Shown piece by piece: positions 1 to 5,503 of a stretch of 5,850 nucleotides of DNA. The position numbers were made by a program, and so were the translations under genes. Numbering within the stretch: position 1 is the stretch's first letter; each line of letters opens with the position of its first letter. Source of the stretch: Bacteroidales bacterium. GTDB lineage: Bacteria > Bacteroidota > Bacteroidia > Bacteroidales > UBA10428. The notes under the pieces were generated by a model. That model did no database searches. It saw nothing but the letters and a program-made list of their open reading frames with translations, and was not told the DNA's origin. The stretch lies in NCBI GenBank assembly GCA_016935595.1, contig JAFGQQ010000273.1, positions 1 to 5,850 of the forward strand, in the 5' to 3' direction.

Positions 1-743
1 GCCATGGTTTTCATGGCAATTAAACCCAAACCTGCTTCTGCTGCTTTTTCAATTGCCATGGTCATTTCTTCCCAATTATGCATTTTAAAATTATAAACAG
101 TTAAAACAACCTCATATATCTTACTTTCAACAGCAGCCCTTATTACTTCAGGCATATTATCATGTGTAGAAACGCCAATATGTTTTATTTTTCCTTGCTC
201 TTTAGCAGTCTGTAAGGCTTCCAATAAATAATCAGTAAGCAAATCCTCTCTTTTATTAATTGCATGCAGGTAAAGAATATCCACATAATCAAGCTGAAGT
301 CTTTCAAGACTTATATCCAGCTTTTTCAAATAATCTTCTTTAGTTGCTTCCCGGGAAATTTTTCTATTATTCCATCCGTTCGAAACATCCCACTCAGGCT
401 GGATTTTAGTAGCAATTACAATAGACTCCCTGGATTTATCTTTTATGACCTTCCCAATCATCAATTCGTTATTACCTTCCTGGTATCCGTGAGCTGTATC
501 TAAATGTACTATCCCCGCATTTAAAGCTGCGCTAACAAGATTAGGATTATCTGCCCGCATTACTCCCATGCTCACAATCGGAAGTTCAATACCTGTATCC
601 CCTAATTTTCTGGTAATAATTTTCTTTTCATTATCTATGTCCTTATTATTAGCTCCGAAAATATTTTTAGCAATAACAATACTTGTTGAAGCTAATAATG
701 AAGATTTTAAAAATTTCCTTCTATTATGTTTATTTTTTATCAT
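1..743 (-). CDS. Tat-exported aldo/keto reductase, C-terminus cut off by the window edge
   Basis: This is an NAD(P)H-dependent oxidoreductase of the aldo/keto reductase (AKR) superfamily; the substrate cannot be read from the sequence. The start is the ATG at 743-741, with an in-frame TAA about five codons upstream. 247 codons are visible and the frame stays open to base 1, so the remaining C-terminus is missing. Residues 8-13 (RRKFLK) followed by a hydrophobic stretch (about 14-25) form a typical twin-arginine signal, so export in folded, cofactor-loaded form is expected. The AKR core starts near residue 43 (ITRKLGDTGIELP). The four catalytic residues appear intact: Asp82 and Tyr87 (HLDTAHGYQ), Lys113 (IATKI) and His160 (LYLH). 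The ending GLGLIAMKTM resembles AKR subgroups that carry an extra C-terminal Fe-S segment, but that part is not in the window. It is transcribed away from the WD40-OmpA gene. I see no consensus promoter upstream. Confidence 0.93.
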   Translation of the reverse strand, partial: MIKNKHNRRKFLKSSLLASTSIVIAKNIFGANNKDIDNEKKIITRKLGDTGIELPIVSMGVMRADNPNLVSAALNAGIVHLDTAHGYQEGNNELMIGKVIKDKSRESIVIATKIQPEWDVSNGWNNRKISREATKEDYLKKLDISLERLQLDYVDILYLHAINKREDLLTDYLLEALQTAKEQGKIKHIGVSTHDNMPEVIRAAVESKIYEVVLTVYNFKMHNWEEMTMAIEKAAEAGLGLIAMKTM

Positions 744-873
744 CTGTAAACTATTTTAATTGTATAATAACCAAATTACAATATTTTACAATAATTTTTG
801 GCTTTTTTAACAATTATTTTAATGCCTATCATATAGGATGAAATATTACCAATATAATTATATGGAATAAATT

Positions 874-885
874 GCTATATATAGC
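874..885. repeat. 12-bp perfect palindrome in divergent spacer
   Basis: GCTATATATAGC is its own reverse complement. It lies about 130 bp upstream of the aldo/keto reductase start and 60 bp upstream of the WD40-OmpA start, where a regulator of either gene could bind. The surroundings are so AT-rich that chance is a fair explanation; only the flanking GC steps make it stand out. No function is claimed. Confidence 0.4.
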
Positions 886-894
886 TATTAATTT

Positions 895-921
895 TAAAAA
901 TTTATTAAATTTAAATTTTTA
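895..921. repeat. AT-only inverted repeat upstream of the WD40-OmpA gene
   Basis: TAAAAATTTA (895-904) and TAAATTTTTA (912-921) are perfect 10-bp reverse complements separated by 7 bases, ending 24 bases before the ATG at 946. In RNA this would be a weak A-U hairpin in the probable leader; in DNA it could be part of a promoter or operator. The whole spacer 744-945 is almost pure A+T and has no TAnnTTTG box on the plus strand; the nearest is TAATTTTTG with one base too many. Chance cannot be excluded. Confidence 0.35.
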
Positions 922-945
922 TAAAAACTTAAAACCTATTTAGTT

Positions 946-2319
946 ATGAAACATATCATTATTTTTATAGCAGCATTGCTTTATACTGCTATTTTATTTT
1001 CTCAGCCTTTTATGCCAAAATATACTTTTGAAAGAGAAACGGATGCATTGACTATTAGTTATATGAAATTTAGTCCTGACGGCAATTCATTAGCATACGG
1101 AACATTAAACGGGCAGGTAATTATTAAAGATATGATATCCGGCCAAACTACGCTAGCATTAGGTACTCATAATAAGATGGTAGTATGTGTTGCATTTACT
1201 CCTGATGGAAAATACCTGGCCAGTGGAAGTAAAGACGGAGTGATAAAAATCTGGGATTTGGATCAAAAAAAAGAAATTAAATCGTTTGTTGCCCACAAAA
1301 AAGCAGTAATGGCACTTGCTTACAGTGCCGACGGAAGTTATTTCTTTTCGGGGAGCAGGGATAATACAATTAATATATGGAATCCTTCCAATTACACATT
1401 AATAAAGACTATTTCTGATATTTCAGGAAATGTTAAATGGATACTTTTCTCTCCCGACGGGAAGAATATAATTGCCGCAACCTCAGCACTTATGAAAGGC
1501 ATACGTATATTCGATATTGAATCGGGAAATGAAATCAAAACTTTTGAATCGGCAAACACAGAAAAAATATGCATTACACCTGATGAAAGCGAACTAATTA
1601 GCGCCAATATAGATAAAAAACTATTTATATGGGATGCCATGTCGGGTGAATTATTAGGTGAACTTGTAGGGCATACGAAATGGGCAAATTCGGTGGATAT
1701 TAGCCCCGGGGGAAAAATTATAGTAAGTGCAGGCAACGATAATACAGTGCGTTTATGGGACCTGGAAAGGAAAATGCAGCTTTACCATTTGGGCAATGCC
1801 GATAAAGATATAGACGCTATTGCTTATAGTCCAAACGGGAAATATATAGCAGCCAGTTCGTGGGACCAAAAATTGCGGGTATGGGATATTTCTGGTCTCG
1901 ATTTGCCCAAAGAAAATATTTATGAAGCACCAGAGGAAATTATTACTAATGAAATTACTGAAGAAGAACAAGAAGTGCTTGAAAAAACATTTAAAAACCT
2001 GCACTTTGAAACGGGTAAAGCTATTATCAAAGAAGAATCGTTTTCCTATTTGGACCAATTGGCTGAATTATTGAAAAATAAAACAAACCTTGAACTTATC
2101 GTTTCCGGTCATACAGACAATGTTGGTGATGCTAATGCAAATTATAAATTAAGTATTATGCGCGCAGAAGCTGTAAAAACATATTTACAGGATAAAGGAG
2201 TAAATTCGGATAACATTGTAGCGCAAGGCTTCGGTGCAACCAAACCTTTGGCTTCCAATATGACCGAAGAAGGAAGGGCTGTAAACAGAAGGGTAGAACT
2301 GGTTTTAATTAAAAAATAA
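946..2319 (+). CDS. Secreted WD40 beta-propeller protein with C-terminal OmpA-like peptidoglycan-binding domain
   Basis: This is a predicted cell-envelope protein of 457 residues. Residues 1-19 are a signal peptide (MKH, a hydrophobic core IIIFIAALLYTAILF, then SQ), with no lipobox cysteine, so a soluble periplasmic form is likely. Seven WD40-type repeats fill residues about 30-317, with recognisable SPDG turns (43-46, 169-172) and strand-ending WD/WN motifs (IWD 102-104, IWN 144-146, IWD 228-230, LWD 270-272, VWD 312-314); seven blades are enough for a closed propeller. A Glu-rich linker (about 318-346) leads to the OmpA-C domain (about 347-457) with GHTDNVG (388-394), LSIMRAEAV (402-410), and NRRVEL (447-452). 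The Asp and Arg that bind diaminopimelate in this family are present (TD 390-391, RR 448-449). The propeller is probably a protein-binding platform tethered to the cell wall; partners are unknown. Codon use looks like that of its neighbours. It converges on folA with a 56-bp gap. Confidence 0.92.
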   Translation: MKHIIIFIAALLYTAILFSQPFMPKYTFERETDALTISYMKFSPDGNSLAYGTLNGQVIIKDMISGQTTLALGTHNKMVVCVAFTPDGKYLASGSKDGVIKIWDLDQKKEIKSFVAHKKAVMALAYSADGSYFFSGSRDNTINIWNPSNYTLIKTISDISGNVKWILFSPDGKNIIAATSALMKGIRIFDIESGNEIKTFESANTEKICITPDESELISANIDKKLFIWDAMSGELLGELVGHTKWANSVDISPGGKIIVSAGNDNTVRLWDLERKMQLYHLGNADKDIDAIAYSPNGKYIAASSWDQKLRVWDISGLDLPKENIYEAPEEIITNEITEEEQEVLEKTFKNLHFETGKAIIKEESFSYLDQLAELLKNKTNLELIVSGHTDNVGDANANYKLSIMRAEAVKTYLQDKGVNSDNIVAQGFGATKPLASNMTEEGRAVNRRVELVLIKK

Positions 2320-2375
2320 CAAATTCAAGCCAGGATAATATCACGTTTAACCTTATATTATAACATTAATAAAGA

Positions 2376-2861
2376 TTATTCTATACGCTGGTAAATTAAA
2401 TATGAATAAGGTGGATCATGATCAGGAAAATCATCCTGGCTTAAAAGTTCCCATTTACTATAGTCAATTTCGGGATAATATATATCGGCTTTGTAAGTTT
2501 TGTGAACCTTTGTCAAATATAATTTATTTGCAATTGGCATAAATTGCCGGTAAATCATTCCTCCACCAATAATAAAACATTCATCTTCGCCGGGTTTACA
2601 TTTCTGTAAAGCATCTTTAATAGAATACGCCATAATACATCCTTTAAAATGGTCTTTTTTATCATCGGTTATCACAACATTTGTTCGGTCGGGTAAAGCT
2701 CCTTTAGGCAATGATAAATAGGTATTTTTTCCCATAATAACTGTATGACCGGTTGTAAGGCGTTTAAACCTTTTCAAATCCTCTGAAATATGCCACAGCA
2801 AATCATTATTTTTCCCTATGGCATTATTTTCGGCGATAGCAACAATGATAGAAATTGTCAT
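2376..2861 (-). CDS. folA: Dihydrofolate reductase
   Basis: The product reduces 7,8-dihydrofolate to tetrahydrofolate with NADPH in the cytoplasm. Its 161 residues match the usual length of bacterial chromosomal DHFR (about 160). Visible family landmarks are IVAIAENNAIGKNNDLLW (residues 6-23, with the active-site Trp23), Asp28 in EDLKRFKRLT (equivalent of E. coli Asp27, the proton relay residue), Phe32, VIMGKNTYLSLP (41-52, cofactor loop), IIGGGMIYRQF (97-107, the Gly-rich NADPH-binding turn) and LYLTKV with Thr117. The N-terminus MTISIIVAIAEN fits the family start, so the ATG at 2861 is chosen. It follows thyA by 10 bp on the same strand without an SD sequence, so co-transcription is very likely: ThyA produces the dihydrofolate that this enzyme recycles. 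Nothing is missing from the active site, and it does not look like a resistance-cassette (type II) DHFR. Confidence 0.97.
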   Translation of the reverse strand: MTISIIVAIAENNAIGKNNDLLWHISEDLKRFKRLTTGHTVIMGKNTYLSLPKGALPDRTNVVITDDKKDHFKGCIMAYSIKDALQKCKPGEDECFIIGGGMIYRQFMPIANKLYLTKVHKTYKADIYYPEIDYSKWELLSQDDFPDHDPPYSYLIYQRIE

Positions 2862-2871
2862 ATTATTAAAT

Positions 2872-3666
2872 TTAAACAGAAATTACACCTTTAATATGCG
2901 GATGAGGATTGTAATTCTCCAAAATAAAATCATCTATTTTAAAATCAAAAATATTCTGAATTTTCGGATTCAATTTCATAGTTGGTAAAGATCGGGGATC
3001 TCGTTTCAATTGTTCTTTTACCTGGTTAATATGATTTGAATAAATATGTGCATCACCCAGAGTATGTATAAATTCAAAAGGTTTATAATTGGTAGCCTGG
3101 GCTACCATCATTAGCAATAACGAATATGAAGCAATATTAAAAGGAACTCCTAAAAATATGTCGGCACTTCGTTGATATAATTGTAAAGATAACTTCCCGT
3201 TTGCTACATAAAACTGAAATAAGATATGACATGGAGGCAAATTCATTTCATCTAAATCACCTACGTTCCATGCACTTACAATGTGTCTGCGTGAATCGGG
3301 CTTATTTTTTAATAAATCAATTAATAGAGAAATCTGGTCAATATTCCTGTTCCCGTTTGCTGTCCATGATCGCCACTGGTAGCCATATATCTTTCCTAAA
3401 TCGCCATTTTCATCAGCCCATTCATTCCATATTCTAACACCATTATCCTGTAAATATTTAACATTAGTTTCTCCTTTTAAGAACCATAATAATTCGTAAA
3501 TAATAGATTTTAAATGAAGCTTTTTTGTGGTCATTAATGGAAATCCATTTTCTAAATTAAAACGCATCTGGTAACCAAAAGTGCTTAAGGTACCTGTGCC
3601 AGTCCTGTCCTTTTTCTCAATCCCATTATTTAAAACATGGTCAAGTAAATTTAAATATTGCTGCAT
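2872..3666 (-). CDS. thyA: Thymidylate synthase (ThyA type)
   Basis: The product converts dUMP plus 5,10-methylene-tetrahydrofolate to dTMP plus dihydrofolate, the only de novo route to thymidylate in cells that use it. It is 264 residues, the same length as E. coli ThyA, and aligns with it by eye without gaps. Phosphate-binding residues Arg21 (KDRTGTGT), Arg126-Arg127 (DSRR) and Arg166 (YQRS), the nucleophile Cys146 (LPPCH), and the dUMP-binding residues Asp169, Asn177 (PFNIAS), His207 and Tyr209 (DAHIYSNH) are all present. The end [14 protein letters not shown] is the usual C-terminal cofactor-closing segment. The ATG at 3666 gives the canonical N-terminus ([12 protein letters not shown]). 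It sits directly before folA (10 bp) and 204 bp after the BFN-UVR gene, so it may have its own promoter. Confidence 0.98.
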   Translation of the reverse strand: MQQYLNLLDHVLNNGIEKKDRTGTGTLSTFGYQMRFNLENGFPLMTTKKLHLKSIIYELLWFLKGETNVKYLQDNGVRIWNEWADENGDLGKIYGYQWRSWTANGNRNIDQISLLIDLLKNKPDSRRHIVSAWNVGDLDEMNLPPCHILFQFYVANGKLSLQLYQRSADIFLGVPFNIASYSLLLMMVAQATNYKPFEFIHTLGDAHIYSNHINQVKEQLKRDPRSLPTMKLNPKIQNIFDFKIDDFILENYNPHPHIKGVISV

Positions 3667-3731
3667 TCAAACTGATTTAGAGTTAATAATAATAATTGTA
3701 AAAAGCACAAATTTCTGATTTTTTAAATTCA

Positions 3732-3739
3732 CAAATTTA
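3732..3739 (-). promoter_or_regulatory. Possible -7 box of a thyA-folA promoter
   Basis: On the minus strand this reads TAAATTTG, an exact match to the Bacteroidota -7 box TAnnTTTG, about 65 bases before the thyA ATG. A clear TTTG box at the expected 19-20 bases further upstream is not visible, so the promoter is only half supported. The 204-bp gap between the BFN-UVR gene and thyA makes a separate promoter reasonable. I see nothing else firm in that gap: AACAATTGTT at 3825-3834 could be part of a weak terminator but has no real loop. Confidence 0.3.
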
Positions 3740-3870
3740 GGGTAAATATGAAATAATTTTACAGGTGTTTAAAGAATGTTGAAAAGTAAATGCAAAACGT
3801 GGTAAATTGGTTAATTATGGAAAAAACAATTGTTATTTATTTTTTAGTGAAATTTTCAATTGCAAATAAA

Positions 3871-4497
3871 CTAATTACCTTCTTTGGTTTTTCTCTTATT
3901 AATTTCATCTCTAATCATTGATGCTTTTTCATAATCTTCAGATTTCACTGCATCATCAAGCATATCTTCAAGTTCTTGGAGAGTTAAATCGGAATACTCG
4001 GCAGGTTTCTTTTTATCACCTTTAGACCAATAGGATGTGCCTGTTGATTTCTTTTTAACTTTTTCTCCTTTTTCCTTGTCAAAATTAATTTCAACTATTA
4101 TGCCTGACTTCGAAAGAATTTCTTCTGTAGTATATATAGGGCAATTAAATCTTAAAGCCAGAGCTATGGCATCCGAAGTTCTGGCATCAATAATAATTTC
4201 TTTGCCTTCTTTATCACAAATTAAATTTGAATAAAAAACTCCTTCCTCTAATTTATATATATTAATTTCTTTAAGTTTAATTTTAAAAGAATCGGCAAAA
4301 TTCTTAAACAAATCGTGAGTTAAAGGTCGTGGAGGTTTTAATCCTTCTAATTGAATTGCAATAGATTGCGCTTCGAAACCGCCTATTATTATTGGAATTC
4401 TCCTTTCACCCCCATCCTCATTCAGTACTAATGCATAAGCGCCCGATTGAGTTTGACTATATGAAATACCTAATACGTTTAACTTAATTTTCCTCAT
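3871..4497 (-). CDS. Bifunctional nuclease (BFN/DUF151) domain protein with C-terminal UVR domain
   Basis: The 208-residue product is a two-domain protein widespread in Bacteroidota. Residues about 5-138 form the BFN domain (Pfam DUF151): a start KIKLNVLGISYSQTQSGAYAL, RRIPIIIGGFEAQ (32-44), the signature RPLTHDLF (57-64) and DARTSDAIALALRF (104-117). After a Lys-rich linker (about 140-168, many KK pairs) comes a UVR-type helical hairpin (about 171-203, LTLQELEDMLDDAV then DYEKASMIRDEINKRK), the motif by which UvrB and UvrC interact. Plant members with the BFN domain show DNase/RNase activity, but the role in bacteria is poorly known, so the enzymatic activity is not certain. It has no signal peptide and is probably cytoplasmic. 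It shares the strand of thyA-folA but is separated from thyA by 204 bp. From memory, related genomes often place this gene near a NupC nucleoside transporter and thyA; no transporter is present here. Confidence 0.92.
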   Translation of the reverse strand: MRKIKLNVLGISYSQTQSGAYALVLNEDGGERRIPIIIGGFEAQSIAIQLEGLKPPRPLTHDLFKNFADSFKIKLKEINIYKLEEGVFYSNLICDKEGKEIIIDARTSDAIALALRFNCPIYTTEEILSKSGIIVEINFDKEKGEKVKKKSTGTSYWSKGDKKKPAEYSDLTLQELEDMLDDAVKSEDYEKASMIRDEINKRKTKEGN

Positions 4498-4538
4498 AAT
4501 TAAAAGGCCTACATTCGAAGACTTTAATATAATATTGA

Positions 4539-4568
4539 CAAATATAATGAATTACTTTATACTATAAA
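4539..4568 (-). promoter_or_regulatory. Candidate promoter of the BFN-UVR gene
   Basis: On the minus strand TATATTTG (4546-4539) matches the -7 consensus TAnnTTTG exactly. TTTA (4568-4565), three of four matches to the TTTG -33 box, lies 18 bases further upstream. Transcription would start near 4532, giving a leader of about 35 bases before the ATG at 4497. No SD sequence precedes that ATG. Confidence 0.45.
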
Positions 4569-4570
4569 GT
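4554..4570. repeat. Operator-like dyad in the BFN-UVR promoter
   Basis: ACTTTATACTATAAAGT consists of two perfect 8-base arms (ACTTTATA / TATAAAGT) around a single central C. It covers the spacer and -33 side of the candidate promoter at 4539-4568, the classic position for a repressor operator. Each arm includes a C or G, so it is less likely to be chance than the pure A+T repeats nearby, but no regulator is known. Confidence 0.45.
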
Positions 4571-4752
4571 TTATTAAATAAATAATATTGTGAACTATAT
4601 TTTTGTCTAAAAAATAATACAAATTAACTATTACGTCATATTAATTAAAAGACAAATATGAAGGAATTATAATTTTACCCAAATTTCTTTTAATATTATA
4701 AATTTAATACTCTTCTATAAAGCTATTGGCTAGTAAATATAATTTAAAATAC

Positions 4753-4783
4753 TTTGTTTATAAATTATCTTTTTATATTTTTG
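4753..4783 (+). promoter_or_regulatory. rplU-rpmA promoter, Bacteroidota consensus
   Basis: TTTG (4753-4756) and TATTTTTG (4776-4783) match the -33 and -7 elements of the Bacteroidota primary sigma factor (TTTG, TAnnTTTG) exactly, with a spacer of exactly 19 bases. Transcription should start near 4790, giving a leader of only about 24 bases before the rplU ATG. That leaves no room for a structured ribosomal-protein leader RNA downstream of this start. Confidence 0.8.
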
Positions 4784-4813
4784 CATCCCCAAGTTTAAAA
4801 TGAAATTATAAAA

Positions 4814-5125
4814 ATGTACGCGATTGTAGATATTGCTGGTCAACAATTTAAGGTTGAAAAAGACCAGAAAGTATATGTAAACAGACTTGAATCTGAAGAA
4901 GGCAGCCAGGTTGAATTTGATAATGTTTTACTAATCGAAGATGAAGGTAAAGTAAAGATTGGCAGCCCAACTGTAAAAAATGCAAAAATTACTGCTAAGG
5001 TTATATCACACTTAAAAGGTAATAAAGTTTTGGTCTTTAAGAAGAAAAGAAGAAAAGGATATCAGAAGTTAAATGGTTACAGACCGTATTTAACACAAAT
5101 CCAAATTGAAGAAATTGTATCATAA
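4814..5125 (+). CDS. rplU: 50S ribosomal protein L21
   Basis: L21 is a component of the large ribosomal subunit that binds 23S rRNA. The product is 103 residues, the same as E. coli L21. It begins [18 protein letters not shown], the normal N-terminus, and ends with the rRNA-binding signature [20 protein letters not shown] (71-90) followed by PYLTQIQI. The ATG at 4814 is therefore secure. There is no SD sequence; the ATG is preceded by A-rich sequence and by a three-codon ORF (ATG at 4800, TAA at 4809-4811). It is the first gene of an operon with rpmA, 17 bases downstream, driven by the consensus promoter at 4753-4783. Confidence 0.98.
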   Translation: MYAIVDIAGQQFKVEKDQKVYVNRLESEEGSQVEFDNVLLIEDEGKVKIGSPTVKNAKITAKVISHLKGNKVLVFKKKRRKGYQKLNGYRPYLTQIQIEEIVS

Positions 5126-5142
5126 TATTAAATTTTTTGATT

Positions 5143-5406
5143 ATGGCACACAAAAAAGGAGCTGGTAGTTCACGCAATGGTAGAGAATCGGAAAGCAAAC
5201 GATTAGGAGTTAAATTATTTGGCGGACAGCTTGTTAAAGCCGGTAATATTATTGTACGTCAAAGAGGAACAGTTCATCATCCGGGAAAAAATGTTGGAAT
5301 AGGTAAAGATGACACGCTTTTTGCTTTAGCTGACGGAACTGTTGTTTTTAAGAAAAAAAGAAACAACAAATCGTATGTTTCGATCGAACCCATTAGTAAA
5401 AATTAA
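5143..5406 (+). CDS. rpmA: 50S ribosomal protein L27
   Basis: L27 is a large-subunit protein whose N-terminal tail reaches toward the peptidyl transferase centre and contacts P-site tRNA. The ATG at 5143 gives [16 protein letters not shown], the standard mature start; the in-frame TTG two codons earlier (5137) is not needed and is rejected. There is no cleavable N-terminal extension of the kind removed by Prp protease in Firmicutes. The 87 residues are of normal length. The family signature [19 protein letters not shown] covers residues 34-52, followed by [16 protein letters not shown] (54-69). It follows rplU by 17 bases with no SD sequence and is co-transcribed with it. The operon probably ends at the hairpin 20 bases after the stop. 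Confidence 0.98.
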   Translation: MAHKKGAGSSRNGRESESKRLGVKLFGGQLVKAGNIIVRQRGTVHHPGKNVGIGKDDTLFALADGTVVFKKKRNNKSYVSIEPISKN

Positions 5407-5426
5407 AAAACTATACTTTATTAAAT

Positions 5427-5471
5427 AAAAATCTCCTGGACTTTCGTGTAATAAAGTTCAGGAGATTTTTT
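5427..5471 (+). terminator. Rho-independent terminator after rpmA
   Basis: An 18-bp stem pairs 5427-5444 (AAAAATCTCCTGGACTTT) with 5453-5470 (AAAGTTCAGGAGATTTTT), with a single G-U wobble and an 8-base loop (CGTGTAAT). The RNA then runs into a short U tract (to 5471). The A run on the other side could make it work in both directions. It lies between rpmA and serS, leaving 32 bases to the serS ATG, so it should separate or attenuate serS transcription. Confidence 0.9.
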
Positions 5472-5503
5472 ATTTTAGGCCTGTCAAAATAAATAAAATA
5501 ACT

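Larger units (their letters stand above)
4498..4813. other. Divergent intergenic region between the BFN-UVR gene and rplU
   Basis: This 316-bp AT-rich spacer separates two divergent transcription units. It holds a candidate minus-strand promoter with an 8+1+8 dyad near the BFN-UVR start, and the plus-strand rplU promoter at its far end. No reading frame with family-like content, no tRNA and no strong hairpin is visible in the middle (about 4571-4752). A run TTTATTAAATAAA at 4570-4582 also occurs at 5417-5429 after rpmA, but is low-complexity. Confidence 0.7.

Noticed and set aside
264..759. Two plus-strand open frames (264-503 and 568-759)
   Set aside because: They lie antisense to the aldo/keto reductase, have no family resemblance and hydrophobic, biased composition.
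1392..2058. Two minus-strand open frames inside the WD40-OmpA gene
   Set aside because: They are antisense to clear WD40 and OmpA-C coding sequence and show no domain-like motif.
2320..2375. Terminator between the convergent WD40-OmpA and folA genes
   Set aside because: A terminator would be expected here, but no stem with a proper loop and T tract is visible; TTATA-T-TATAA has a one-base loop.
2327..2442. 10-base inverted repeat AAGCCAGGAT (2327-2336) and ATCCTGGCTT (2433-2442)
   Set aside because: The arms are 96 bases apart, one lies inside folA coding sequence, and such a match is expected by chance in a window this size.
3825..3863. Possible terminator of the BFN-UVR gene around AACAATTGTT with a T run on the minus strand
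   Set aside because: The palindrome leaves only three stable base pairs around a four-base loop, and pairing of the two CAATTG copies is too weak to call.
3201..4234. Plus-strand open frames inside thyA (3201-3437) and the BFN-UVR gene (4037-4234)
   Set aside because: Both are antisense to well-supported conserved genes and resemble no protein I recognise.
4598..4605. TATTTTTG, a second plus-strand match to the -7 box
   Set aside because: It lacks a TTTG box at the right distance and sits over 200 bases from rplU; the 4753-4783 pair is far better.
5137..5142. TTG start two codons before rpmA
   Set aside because: L27 proteins start at MAHKKG; the ATG at 5143 gives this exactly and nothing supports the extension.
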